Counted from the stretch's first letter, positions 1-7,562 are shown. The stretch is DNA of 22,979 nt from an uncultured Eubacteriales bacterium (GCA_905201305.1 CAJKNS010000006.1:1-22979); one strand, 5' to 3'. The notes: generated by a model from the letters alone, not told the origin. Made by a program: numbers and translations.

Positions 1-766
1 CACCGAGGCCGCAGCCGAGACAACTGCCGAAGCTTCCGTAAAGGAAGAGGCCGCCGGTTCCACCGCTGAGGCTGCTCCCACCGACTTCACCACCGTAGAG
101 GACGGCAAGCTCCACATGGCAACCAACGCTGCCTTCCCTCCCTATGAGATGGTTGCCGACGACGGCTCCTTTGAGGGCATCGACGTTGAGGTTGCAGGCA
201 AGATCGCTGAAAAGCTGGGTCTTGAGTTGGTGGTTGACGACATGGACTTCGGCTCCGTCATCACCTCCGTTCAGTCCGGCAAGTCTGATATCGCAATGGC
301 TGGTCTGACCGTCACCGAGGACCGCAAGCAGAACGTTGATTTCTCCGACACCTATGCCACCGGCGTACAGGTGGTTATCGTTCCCGAGGATTCCGACATC
401 AAGACCATTGATGATCTCCAGGGCAAGCTGATCGGCTGCCAGGAATCCACCACCGGCTACATCTACTGCTCCGATGACTACGGCGAGGATATGGTCACCG
501 CATTCCCCAACGGCGCAAACGCTGTTCAGGCTCTGCTCAGCGGCAAGGTTGACGCAGTGGTCATCGACAGCCAGCCCGCAAAGGAGTTTGTGGCACAGAA
601 CGAGGGCCTGAAGATTCTGGACACCGAGTATGTCACCGAGGACTACGCAATCGGCGTCAGCAAGGACAACACCGCTCTCCGGGATGCTGTCAACAACGCC
701 CTGAAGGAGCTCATCGACGATGGCACCGTACAGTCCATCCTGGACAAGTACATCAAGGCGGAATAA
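1..766 (+). CDS. Polar amino acid ABC transporter substrate-binding protein (5' partial)
   Basis: The frame is open from base 2, so the gene begins upstream of the window; the ATG at 116 is internal. The first ~30 visible residues are a low-complexity Ala/Thr/Glu-rich stretch, typical of the linker between a lipobox cysteine and the folded domain in Gram-positive binding lipoproteins. The rest (254 residues visible) reads as a family 3 solute-binding protein: NAAFPPYEM near the N-terminus, a GIDVEVAGKIAEKLG segment, SGKSDIAMAGLTVTEDRK and the C-terminal LKELIDDGTVQSILDKYI helix. It should capture a polar amino acid outside the membrane and deliver it to the permease and ATPase encoded next. 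The ligand cannot be told from sequence. The signal peptide and lipobox lie outside the window. Confidence 0.93.
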   Translation, partial: TEAAAETTAEASVKEEAAGSTAEAAPTDFTTVEDGKLHMATNAAFPPYEMVADDGSFEGIDVEVAGKIAEKLGLELVVDDMDFGSVITSVQSGKSDIAMAGLTVTEDRKQNVDFSDTYATGVQVVIVPEDSDIKTIDDLQGKLIGCQESTTGYIYCSDDYGEDMVTAFPNGANAVQALLSGKVDAVVIDSQPAKEFVAQNEGLKILDTEYVTEDYAIGVSKDNTALRDAVNNALKELIDDGTVQSILDKYIKAE

Positions 767-782
767 CATGTATCTTTTAGAA

Positions 783-807
783 TGGGGCGGGCAACCGCCC
801 CATTTTT
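783..807 (+). terminator. Intrinsic terminator / attenuator after the binding-protein gene
   Basis: A perfect hairpin TGGGGCGG - GCAA - CCGCCCCA (783-802, GNRA-type tetraloop) is followed directly by five T residues (803-807), 17 bp after the stop codon. It sits inside the operon, before the permease gene, so it probably allows partial read-through and keeps the binding protein in excess over the membrane parts. Confidence 0.8.
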
Positions 808-811
808 ACTA

Positions 812-972
812 AGGCAACACCGCACAATTGCGTCTGCGGGCTTTGGCGGTCCTTTTCCCCCACAGATTCGTTGCGAAACCCCCAATACACAAAGTATTCC
901 TGCATTTTCGCAACAAATTTGTGATGCAAAATTCCTCGCCAAATCTCCTTGCCGAATTATGCAGTATTGCCC
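812..972. mobile_element. 161-bp palindromic MITE-like element, copy 1
   Basis: Copy 1 starts AGGCAACACCGCACAATT and ends with the inverted counterpart; the two 18-bp ends agree at 14 positions. It is flanked by TA on both sides (810-811 and 973-974). A short palindrome AATAC-ACAAA-GTATT (884-898) lies at its exact centre. A second copy of identical length, with the same ends, centre and TA flanks, lies at 20015-20175. The element has no transposase gene. TA duplication and short inverted ends are known for non-autonomous relatives of IS630/Tc1-mariner elements; assignment to that group is inference. It sits 46 bp upstream of the permease start, inside the importer operon. Confidence 0.8.
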
Positions 973-1018
973 TAAATTCTCCCCGTAGGGATATCAACTA
1001 CAAGAGAGGAGCAACACA

Positions 1019-1732
1019 ATGGCGGAATTTTTCTCCGGCGTGAAAGACGACTTTATCCAGAGCTTTGTGGAAGGCAACCGCTGGCTTTTGTACTTAAAGG
1101 GCATCGGAGTTACGCTCCAGGTGGCTGCCATAGCGCTGGTGCTGGGCATCATTCTGGGCGTCCTGGTGGCAGTGGTCCGTACCAGCCACGATCAGCAGCG
1201 TCCCGGTCGCAAGAATCCGATTCTGGGCGTGCTCAATGTCATCTGCCAGATTTACACCACCGTAATCCGCGGCACCCCCATTATGGTTCAGCTGCTGATT
1301 ATGTATTTCGTTATTTTTGCCAGCACTCGGAATCAGATCGGCGTTGCCATGCTGACCTTTGGAGTCAACTCCGGCGCTTATGTATCCGAGATTATCCGCG
1401 GCGGCATTATGTCCATCGATAAGGGGCAGATGGAGGCAGGTCGTTCCCTGGGTCTTCCCTATGCCACCACCATGCGCTTTGTGGTCATCCCCCAGGCAAT
1501 TAAGAACATTCTTCCTGCCCTGGGCAACGAGCTCATCACCCTGCTGAAGGACACCTCCATTGTCACCGTCATCGGTCTGCGCGACCTGACCAAGGCTGCA
1601 CAGCTGGTGCAGGGCAAGACCTATCAGGCGTTTATGCCCTATGTCGGTATCGCCATCATCTATCTTGCCATGGTAATGATTCTGTCCGCTTTGATGGGCA
1701 TGCTGGAAAGGAGGATGCGCGCCAGTGATTGA
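1019..1732 (+). CDS. Polar amino acid ABC transporter permease
   Basis: A 237-residue integral membrane protein of the HisM/GlnP family. It shows several hydrophobic segments (from about residue 25) and the cytoplasmic coupling loop EAGRSLGLPYATTMRFVVIP with the EAA signature that contacts the ATPase, followed by the usual NILPALGNELITLLKDTS segment. The ATG start is set by AGAGAGGA at 1003-1010. It probably forms a homodimeric channel moving the amino acid delivered by the upstream binding protein. Its end overlaps the ATPase start by 8 bp, implying translational coupling. The upstream gap is unusual in holding both a terminator hairpin and a MITE-like element. Confidence 0.95.
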   Translation: MAEFFSGVKDDFIQSFVEGNRWLLYLKGIGVTLQVAAIALVLGIILGVLVAVVRTSHDQQRPGRKNPILGVLNVICQIYTTVIRGTPIMVQLLIMYFVIFASTRNQIGVAMLTFGVNSGAYVSEIIRGGIMSIDKGQMEAGRSLGLPYATTMRFVVIPQAIKNILPALGNELITLLKDTSIVTVIGLRDLTKAAQLVQGKTYQAFMPYVGIAIIYLAMVMILSALMGMLERRMRASD

Positions 1733-2447
1733 GATCAAGGACCTGCACAAGAGCTTTGGCTCTTTGAATGTGCTAAACGGCATCAACGAGCATATCTCCA
1801 AGGGAGAAAAGGTGGTTGTCATCGGTCCCTCCGGCTCCGGTAAATCCACGTTTTTAAGATGCCTGAACATGCTGGAAACACCCACCTCCGGCGAGATTCT
1901 GTTCGACGGCGTTTCTATGACCGATCCCAAAACCAACATCAATGAGATGCGCCGGAAAATGGGCATGGTCTTCCAGCATTTTAATCTGTTTAACAATCTG
2001 AGCATTCTGGACAATATGACCCTGGCTCCCGTTCGTCTGAAGCTGAAAAGCAAAGCCGAAGCCCGGGAAGACGCCATGGCACTGCTCAAGCGCGTGGGTC
2101 TGGAGGATAAGGCAGCGTCCTATCCCTCCCAGCTCTCCGGCGGGCAGAAGCAGCGTATTGCCATTGTCCGCGCCCTTGCCATGCATCCGGAAGTGATGCT
2201 GTTTGACGAGCCCACCTCTGCACTGGACCCCGAAATGGTTGGCGAGGTATTGGAGGTCATGAAGCAGCTGGCACAGGAGGGCATGACCATGGTGGTGGTT
2301 ACCCACGAGATGGGCTTTGCCCGTGAGGTTGCCAACCGGGTACTGTTCATGGACGGCGGCATTGTCCAGGAGTCCGGCACCCCCGATGAGATTTTCAACC
2401 ATCCCCAGAATCCCAGAACCCAGTCCTTCCTTTCCAAGGTACTCTAA
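1725..2447 (+). CDS. Polar amino acid ABC transporter ATP-binding protein (GlnQ-like)
   Basis: A 240-residue nucleotide-binding subunit of the polar amino acid uptake family. All motifs are present: Walker A GPSGSGKST (34-42), Q-loop VFQHFN around Q84, ABC signature LSGGQ (137-141), Walker B MLFDEP (D161, E162), D-loop SALD and switch His194 in VVTHEMGFA. It hydrolyses ATP on the inner face of the membrane to drive import with the two preceding gene products. The start is GTG at 1725, inside the permease gene, with AAGGAGG at 1708-1714 as its ribosome binding site. Glutamine, arginine or another polar amino acid are equally possible substrates. A strong terminator follows. Confidence 0.95.
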   Translation: MIEIKDLHKSFGSLNVLNGINEHISKGEKVVVIGPSGSGKSTFLRCLNMLETPTSGEILFDGVSMTDPKTNINEMRRKMGMVFQHFNLFNNLSILDNMTLAPVRLKLKSKAEAREDAMALLKRVGLEDKAASYPSQLSGGQKQRIAIVRALAMHPEVMLFDEPTSALDPEMVGEVLEVMKQLAQEGMTMVVVTHEMGFAREVANRVLFMDGGIVQESGTPDEIFNHPQNPRTQSFLSKVL

Positions 2448-2452
2448 AAAAT

Positions 2453-2492
2453 ACCCCCTGCGTACTCCGAATTTGGAATACGCAGGGGGTTT
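2453..2492. terminator. Bidirectional intrinsic terminator between convergent operons
   Basis: Arms 2453-2468 and 2475-2490 pair at 15 of 16 positions around the loop GAATTT. A T run follows on the plus side and an A run (T on the minus strand) precedes it. It closes the amino acid importer operon and, from the other strand, the six-gene operon ending at 2501. Confidence 0.9.
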
Positions 2493-2500
2493 CTGTCTTA

Positions 2501-4252
2501 TTATGCGTCCATCTGCACGTCCAGTCCCTCAAACTGCATATTGAAGTACCGGGCATAGATGCCGTCCAGCTCCATGAGCTCATGATGGTTGCCCTGTTCC
2601 TTTACGCCACCCTCATCAATGACAATGATCTTTTCCGCAGAGCGAATGGTAGACAGCCGATGGGCAATGACCACGGTGGTGCGTCCCACGCTCAGCCGAT
2701 CCAGCGCCTCCTGAATGTGTTTCTCCGACTCGTTATCCAATGCCGAGGTTGCTTCATCCAGAATCAGAATCGGCGGATTTTTCAGGAACACCCGGGCAAT
2801 GGCAATGCGCTGCTTCTGCCCACCGGAAAGCCGGGTGCCGCGTTCGCCCACATAGGTGTCATAGCCGTTCTCCAGCCCCATAATAAAGTCGTGGATGTTG
2901 GCATTCTTCGCCGCTTCCTCAATCTCCTGCTGGGTAGCATTCTTTTTGCCATAGGCAATATTCTCCCGGACGGTTCCCGCAAAGATATACACATCCTGCT
3001 GGACAATTCCGATTGCCTCCCGGAGACTTTTGAGCTTCAGCTGCCGGACGTCGTGGCCGTCCACCATAACGCTGCCGCCGGTAACGTCATAAAATCTGGG
3101 CAGCAGGGAGCAAATGGTGGTTTTACCGCCGCCGGAGGGTCCCACCAGCGCGCAGGTTTTTCCCGCCGGAATCTGAATGTTCAGATGGCGCAGCACCTGC
3201 TCCTTGTCCGTATACTGGAAGGACACATCCTTATACTGAATGTCGCCGGTAACATGCTCCAGCGCCACCGCATCGGGCGCTTCCTGAATCTCCGGCTCCG
3301 TCTCCATAATCTGTGCAAACCGCTTGAAGCCTGCATAGCCCTTCTGGAGCATCTCCGTAAAGTCCATCAGCTGACCGATGGGGGTGATGAAAATGCCGAT
3401 ATACAGAGCATAAACCGCCAGGTCGTTATAGCTCAGGCTCCCCCGGGCAATGAAGAAGCCGCCGGACACCAGCGTCACCACATACAGCATGCCCTGAAGG
3501 AAGTTGCTGCCGCCGTGGAAAATGCCCATCGCCATATAGCTTTTTTCCTTGGACTGACGATAGCGCCCGTTGGACGCCCGGAAATTGTCCATTTCCCCCT
3601 GCTCCACCGCAAAGGTCTTCACCACCCGAATGCCAGCCAGGGAGTTCTGCACTCCGGCATTGACATCCGCGATCCGCTCCCGGTTTTCCGTAAAAATCCG
3701 CTGCATCTTCAGCTGACGGAATACCGTAAAGATCACCAGAATCGCCGTCACCGCCAGAAGCAGCATGGTCATGGGCACATTCACCCACAGCAGTAGAATG
3801 AAGCTGCCGATGATCTTAATGGAGCACATCAAAAGATTTTCCGGACCATGATGGGCAAGCTCGGAAATATCAAACAGATCGCTGACCAGCCGGGACATCA
3901 TCTCGCCGGTGTTGTTCCGGTCATAATAAGAATAGGACAGGGACATGTATTTGTCAAACAGATCCTGCCGCATATCCGTCTCCATCCGGGTGCCCATCAC
4001 ATGACCAAAGGACGTGACATAAAACTGGCACAGTGCCCGCAGCAGATACCAGATCAGCAGCACCGGAAACAGCCACCGCAGCGCCGAGAAAATGGACGCC
4101 GCACTGCCGGAAAACAGTCCCTCCGGCAGCCACCTGAGTATCTGCGGAAAGCTCAGATCAATGATGCACAGCACCGTTGCACAAACGCAGTCCATGTAAA
4201 ACAGGTGCCGGTATGGCTTGTAGTAGGATACAAACCGCTTTAGAATCGACAT
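2501..4252 (-). CDS. ABC exporter, fused membrane and ATPase domains (MsbA/LmrA type)
   Basis: A 583-residue half-transporter. Residues ~15-310 form a type I exporter membrane domain with about six hydrophobic segments. Residues ~340-580 form the ATPase: Walker A GPSGGGKTT (371-379), Q-loop VQQD (Q418-Q419), signature LSGGQKQR (475-482), Walker B ILILDEATSALD (E500) and switch His531 in IAHRLST. It should work as a homodimer exporting a lipid, peptide or hydrophobic compound; the substrate cannot be read from sequence. The ATG start has AAAGGA about 7 bp upstream. It lies 25 bp after the PHP gene and appears to be the last gene of the operon starting at 7447, although export has no obvious link with the sensor genes before it. 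Confidence 0.92.
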   Translation of the reverse strand: MSILKRFVSYYKPYRHLFYMDCVCATVLCIIDLSFPQILRWLPEGLFSGSAASIFSALRWLFPVLLIWYLLRALCQFYVTSFGHVMGTRMETDMRQDLFDKYMSLSYSYYDRNNTGEMMSRLVSDLFDISELAHHGPENLLMCSIKIIGSFILLLWVNVPMTMLLLAVTAILVIFTVFRQLKMQRIFTENRERIADVNAGVQNSLAGIRVVKTFAVEQGEMDNFRASNGRYRQSKEKSYMAMGIFHGGSNFLQGMLYVVTLVSGGFFIARGSLSYNDLAVYALYIGIFITPIGQLMDFTEMLQKGYAGFKRFAQIMETEPEIQEAPDAVALEHVTGDIQYKDVSFQYTDKEQVLRHLNIQIPAGKTCALVGPSGGGKTTICSLLPRFYDVTGGSVMVDGHDVRQLKLKSLREAIGIVQQDVYIFAGTVRENIAYGKKNATQQEIEEAAKNANIHDFIMGLENGYDTYVGERGTRLSGGQKQRIAIARVFLKNPPILILDEATSALDNESEKHIQEALDRLSVGRTTVVIAHRLSTIRSAEKIIVIDEGGVKEQGNHHELMELDGIYARYFNMQFEGLDVQMDA

Positions 4253-4277
4253 GGTTTTTCCTTTCTTCTCTCACATG

Positions 4278-5006
4278 TTAAACTCCGATTTTTTGCTCTC
4301 CCAATGCTTTGACTCCCGCAATGACCCCTGCCGGTGACAGCTCCGGAATCTCCAGCTGCCGTTTGGCATCGGCAATGGCAATGAGATCATGGGCATCGGA
4401 ATTGGACAAAAATCCCCCGGTAAACTGGTACTGCGCCATCAGTGCCTGCCGGTCACAGCCGGGGGTCGTTTCATAAACCGTAAAGCCCATCTCCGGGTCC
4501 ACCAGACCCATCACGCCAATCAGGGAATAGCTGGCACGGTCAATATGTGCCGGAATTGCCAGCCCGCCAAACCCCTCCAGCAGCGACTTTGCTTCATAGA
4601 TGCCGATGGAAGAGCCGAAGGACAACAGCTGAGGCTCCTCCTCCAAAATCTCGTCCTTTTCGTTCATCACATACTGGTGACCAAAGACTTTGGGACGATT
4701 CTTGCGCTGGGGCAGTCTGGGATAGACATATTGCCTGAGTTCCTCCGCCGTCTCCACACTGGGCAGCAGGCAAAGTACGTGGATATCCTCCTTGGTGGTC
4801 AGCTCCATGGCAGGCACCACCAGCACCCCGCATTCCTTTCCCACTGCCACCGCCGCCGGAACATTCCGGGTGGTGTTATGGTCTGACAGCGCAATGACCT
4901 GCAGTCCTGCCAGCGCCGCCATATGCACCAGATTGTTGGGGGTCATATCTTCTGCGCCGCAGGGGGACAGACAGGAGTGCATATGGAGATCGTAATATAC
5001 CTTCAT
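4278..5006 (-). CDS. PHP-domain metal-dependent phosphoesterase
   Basis: A 242-residue protein of the PHP (polymerase and histidinol phosphatase) superfamily. Candidate metal ligands are visible in order: H8 and H10 in DLHMHSCLSPCG, D42-H43 in LSDHN, E68, H76, H154 in PAHIDRASY, and D204/H206 in SNSDAH. Such proteins bind two or three metal ions and hydrolyse phosphoesters, including nucleotides and phosphorylated small molecules; the substrate here is unknown. The ATG overlaps the stop codon of the preceding DRTGG-like gene in an ATGA arrangement, so the two are translationally coupled. From memory of the family, PHP genes recur in this setting beside the RsbW-like and hydrogenase-like genes in Clostridia. 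Confidence 0.88.
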   Translation of the reverse strand: MKVYYDLHMHSCLSPCGAEDMTPNNLVHMAALAGLQVIALSDHNTTRNVPAAVAVGKECGVLVVPAMELTTKEDIHVLCLLPSVETAEELRQYVYPRLPQRKNRPKVFGHQYVMNEKDEILEEEPQLLSFGSSIGIYEAKSLLEGFGGLAIPAHIDRASYSLIGVMGLVDPEMGFTVYETTPGCDRQALMAQYQFTGGFLSNSDAHDLIAIADAKRQLEIPELSPAGVIAGVKALGEQKIGV

Positions 5007-5332
5007 CCCAGCAGCGCTTTCATCCGCCAGCAGAGCTGATATTCGTCCAGCTCGCTGCCCAGCAGCGTAACGCCCTGCTTTTCCGCCCGCTCCAGCAGCT
5101 CAGCGTCCGGCTGAACGTTTTCCGACAAAATGATGCACGCCGTATCACACAGCACCGCCACTGCCGCTACGTTCTGATTGGACATAATGGTGATCCATGC
5201 CGCATCTGCCGGGCATTTTCCCATGACCCAGCTTAAAAGATCGCCGCAGTAGACCCCTTCGATCTCCCGGTCTTCCTCTTCTACATAAAAGGCTTTGAGA
5301 TTCAGCGCCTCGGTCAGTTCCTTTACTGTCAT
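5003..5332 (-). CDS. DRTGG-like domain protein
   Basis: A small 109-residue soluble protein (MTVKELTEALNL...). The segment IEGVYCGDLLSWVMG, followed by a stretch about a phenomenon that is 'absent or present' (ITIMSNQNVAAVAVLCDTACIIL), matches the layout of the 113-residue DRTGG protein at 7106-7447, in which V-x-x-[VA]-[FY]-x-[SG]-D-[LM]-[LM]-S-x-V is conserved. DRTGG domains are proposed regulatory or ligand-binding modules; no reaction is known for stand-alone ones. The start is supported by AAAGGAG 8 bp upstream. It lies 33 bp after the hydrogenase-like gene and overlaps the PHP gene by 4 bp. Family assignment is by pattern and moderately sure. Confidence 0.75.
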   Translation of the reverse strand: MTVKELTEALNLKAFYVEEEDREIEGVYCGDLLSWVMGKCPADAAWITIMSNQNVAAVAVLCDTACIILSENVQPDAELLERAEKQGVTLLGSELDEYQLCWRMKALLG

Positions 5333-5357
5333 AAAACTGCTCCTTTCGTTCCGATTT

Positions 5358-5374
5358 CTCCGATGCTATCGGAG
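5358..5374 (-). promoter_or_regulatory. Intercistronic hairpin spanning the stop codon
   Basis: A perfect 7-bp inverted repeat CTCCGAT-GCT-ATCGGAG covers the TAG stop of the hydrogenase-like gene and precedes the ribosome binding site of the next gene. It lacks a T tract, so it is more likely an mRNA stability or translation element than a terminator. Confidence 0.4.
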
Positions 5375-6664
5375 CGGCCTTCGATAGGGCGGCGGCACAA
5401 ACTCGTCAGATTCATCCTCGTGACTGCGCCCCTCCCGCATCGCCTTGATGATATTAAAGATACAATCGCCCTCGTCGGCAAAGCCCTCTGCCACGTCTCG
5501 TGAAAAAGCCCGGCAGGTAGGCGCGCCGCAGTTACCGCAGTCAAACTTCGGCAGGGTTTTCAGCAGCCGTTCGGCTGCCGCTTCAATTTGCAGCGCCTGG
5601 GCAATGGTGTCGGCAATCTCCGTGTCGATTTCCTCCAGCTCAAAGTCCCAGTCCAGCCGATCCTCCAGCCACTCCGGGATTTCCATGCGCTGGTTCGGAA
5701 TCGGATCGGTAATACAGCGCATCCGGAGCTTTGCGGTGTAGGGATTCTCCACCATCATGCAGCCCCCAAAACAGCTCTGGGTGCACATGCCCAGCTCCAC
5801 ATATTCCGCTTCGCTGACCTTGTCATCCTCCAGCTCACTTAATATGTTGGCAACGCTTTTGGTACCGTCCACCGCCAGGGTATCCCGATCGGTAAACAGT
5901 CCGCTCTGACCGCCGGTCCTGCCCCAGCTCAGTCCCAGCTTGCCGCACCGCAGGAAATCTCTGGGCTGCTCCACGGACTTCATGGGCGTCAGCAGCTTTA
6001 AATACACCTCGTTCACCGGCAGCACATAGTCCACCACCGGCTTCTCCAGTCCCAGGGGATGATACGCCCGGGTGTTCTTTGCCGGGCAGGGAGAGATCAG
6101 ACAAATACCGATTTCCTCTGGCTTAAGTCCGGTTTTTTCTGCCGCTTCCTTCCGCGCCAGAATCGCCGTGACCTCAAAGCTGCACAGCTTTTCCACCACA
6201 TTGGGGATCAGATCCTGAAACTCCATGGCAATGAGCCGTACCGTTGCCGGGCATTCGGAGTTGATTCTGGGCAGCTCCTCGGACAGGAATTCGTCCTGAT
6301 GCTTTTTATAGTAGTCCGACAGCAGCTCCGCGCCGATGGCGCAGGGATAGACGTCCTGAAAGCCCAGCATCAGCAGCCCTTCGTGGACCAGATTGATGTC
6401 GTAGAGGTTTTTAAACTGCCCATACAGCGCCGTATCGGGCATGGCAATATTGTATTTGTAATCCTTGAGCTTATCAAAGCTGTCGGATTTCACGGAATAG
6501 GCATGGTGGGGGCAAACGCCCACACAGCGCCCGCAGTCGATACACCGCTGATTGAAAATGACAGCCTTACTGCGCACCACCCGGATTGCCTCTGTGGGGC
6601 AGACCTTGACGCAGGCGGTACATCCGGCGCATTTGTCGAGATTCAGCTCGATAGAATGGCTCAC
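5366..6664 (-). CDS. [FeFe]-hydrogenase-like Fe-S protein, probably sensory
   Basis: A 432-residue protein with three parts. Residues 12-51 carry two [4Fe-4S] ferredoxin motifs (C12-C15-C18-C22; C41-C44-C47-C51). Residues ~75-330 match the [FeFe]-hydrogenase large-subunit domain: a first-loop relic NSECPA (C138), second-loop PCPAK (C193, K196) and a third-loop cysteine cluster C294/C298/C302. The C-terminus has a CxxC-x4-C...C Fe-S motif (C376, C379, C384, C401). The residue before C138, the proton-relay cysteine in catalytic enzymes, appears to be Glu, and the protein is shorter than catalytic hydrogenases, so a redox or H2-sensing role is more likely than H2 turnover. The GTG start overlaps the upstream TGA (GTGA). 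Neighbouring RsbW-like and DRTGG genes fit a signalling role. Confidence 0.87.
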   Translation of the reverse strand: MSHSIELNLDKCAGCTACVKVCPTEAIRVVRSKAVIFNQRCIDCGRCVGVCPHHAYSVKSDSFDKLKDYKYNIAMPDTALYGQFKNLYDINLVHEGLLMLGFQDVYPCAIGAELLSDYYKKHQDEFLSEELPRINSECPATVRLIAMEFQDLIPNVVEKLCSFEVTAILARKEAAEKTGLKPEEIGICLISPCPAKNTRAYHPLGLEKPVVDYVLPVNEVYLKLLTPMKSVEQPRDFLRCGKLGLSWGRTGGQSGLFTDRDTLAVDGTKSVANILSELEDDKVSEAEYVELGMCTQSCFGGCMMVENPYTAKLRMRCITDPIPNQRMEIPEWLEDRLDWDFELEEIDTEIADTIAQALQIEAAAERLLKTLPKFDCGNCGAPTCRAFSRDVAEGFADEGDCIFNIIKAMREGRSHEDESDEFVPPPYRRPLR

Positions 6665-7095
6665 TTTCCTTCACCGCCGATGTAGATCACCATGGTTACG
6701 GTTGTGCCCACACCAATGGTCGTCTCGATGTCCATTTTGTCGGCATTGCGCTTCATATTGGGCAGACCCATACCTGCGCCAAAGCCCCGTGCCCGGACAG
6801 TGGGGGATGCGGTAGACCAGCCCTCTTCCATTGCCTTGTCGATATCGGGAATACCGGGTCCCCGGTCCTTCAGGACAATGACGATTTTCTCCTCGTCTAC
6901 CTCCAGCTCTGCCACGCCGCCGTCGGCATGGATGACCATGTTGATCTCGCCCTCATACATGCACACCACAGCCCGGCGCACAATCTGAGCAGGCAACCGC
7001 AGCTTTTTCAGCACACGCTTGACCGCAGTGGAAGCGTCGCCTGCGGCGTTGAAATTATCTCCGTCAATCTCGTAAGTCAGTTTTACGGTTTCCAT
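6661..7095 (-). CDS. RsbW-like GHKL ATPase / anti-sigma-type serine kinase
   Basis: A 144-residue single-domain GHKL ATPase. The N-box is YEGEINMVIHA (E48/E50, N52), the G1 box DRGPGIPD (77-84) and the G2 box GFGAGMGLPNMK (104-115). This is the layout of RsbW/SpoIIAB anti-sigma kinases, which bind a sigma factor or phosphorylate an anti-sigma antagonist. No antagonist (STAS protein) is encoded in this operon, so the partner is unknown. The start at 7095 was chosen because AAGGAGG sits just upstream; the longer frame to 7131 would overlap the preceding gene and lacks such a site. It lies 10 bp after the DRTGG gene and overlaps the Fe-S protein gene by 4 bp. Confidence 0.87.
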   Translation of the reverse strand: METVKLTYEIDGDNFNAAGDASTAVKRVLKKLRLPAQIVRRAVVCMYEGEINMVIHADGGVAELEVDEEKIVIVLKDRGPGIPDIDKAMEEGWSTASPTVRARGFGAGMGLPNMKRNADKMDIETTIGVGTTVTMVIYIGGEGK

Positions 7096-7105
7096 AATAT
7101 CCTCC

Positions 7106-7447
7106 TTAACGGCAGCCCAAACCGGCTGCATACAGCCGCCCGCAGGCGCTGAACATCCGACAGGCGGTTACCAGCACCACCATGTCCCTCTGCCGTGCCA
7201 TTTCTACTACGTCCTCCGGCGGACATTTCCCCCGGACAAAAACAATCAGTTCAATGTCCATCATATCCGCCGTGCGAATGACCTGGCTGTTTATCAATCC
7301 CGTAAGCATACACTGAATCTCATCGGGACATGCCAAGACATCGCTCATCATATCGCTGGCAAATACCGTGGAAACGTCCTCCTCCAGCCGATCCTCTCCG
7401 CAGAGCACCGATGCCTCCAGCAAGTCCCGCAGGTATGAAATCTGCAT
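7106..7447 (-). CDS. DRTGG-domain protein, first gene of sensor operon
   Basis: A 113-residue soluble protein. Key stretches are LLEASVLCGEDRLEEDV, FASDMMSDVLA, LTGLINSQVIRTADMMD and a C-terminal ACGRLYAAGL, as in stand-alone DRTGG proteins that accompany hydrogenase-like clusters in Clostridia. No enzymatic function is established. The frame extends upstream to an ATG at 7564, but that codon overlaps the -10 box of the operon promoter (7563-7568) and cannot be transcribed from it. The start at 7447 has an ideal GGAGGA 7 bp upstream and gives a length close to its paralogue (109 residues) three genes further on. A leader of roughly 109 nt is implied. Confidence 0.82.
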   Translation of the reverse strand: MQISYLRDLLEASVLCGEDRLEEDVSTVFASDMMSDVLACPDEIQCMLTGLINSQVIRTADMMDIELIVFVRGKCPPEDVVEMARQRDMVVLVTACRMFSACGRLYAAGLGCR

Positions 7448-7501
7448 ATCGTGTTCCTCCCCGGCAGCCGTTCCAAAAACAGCCGCCCTAAAAATCTCCC
7501 G

Positions 7502-7539
7502 CAGAGCCGTCTCTGGGTGGATTTTCTCAAGAATCTTGA
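7502..7539 (-). promoter_or_regulatory. Leader of the sensor operon: palindrome and attenuator-like hairpin
   Basis: The untranslated leader holds a perfect 13-bp palindrome TCAAGA-A-TCTTGA (7527-7539). On the minus strand this is followed by the hairpin CAGAG-ACGG-CTCTG (7515-7502) and, a few bases later, the run ATTTTTAG. The palindrome could be an operator just downstream of the transcription start, and the hairpin a weak attenuator. Both roles are inferred from position only. Confidence 0.35.
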
Positions 7540-7562
7540 AAAACCAAACAATTTCGGTTTTC

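Noticed and set aside
828..1043. Small frames inside the two MITE-like copies (also 782-988 and 20031-20309)
   Set aside because: They start alike (MRLR...) only because both copies share DNA sequence; they run past the element ends into unrelated DNA and have no ribosome binding site.
2582..3796. 404-codon plus-strand frame opposite the ABC exporter
   Set aside because: Low-complexity composition and no motifs; the minus strand has all ABC exporter motifs over the same bases.
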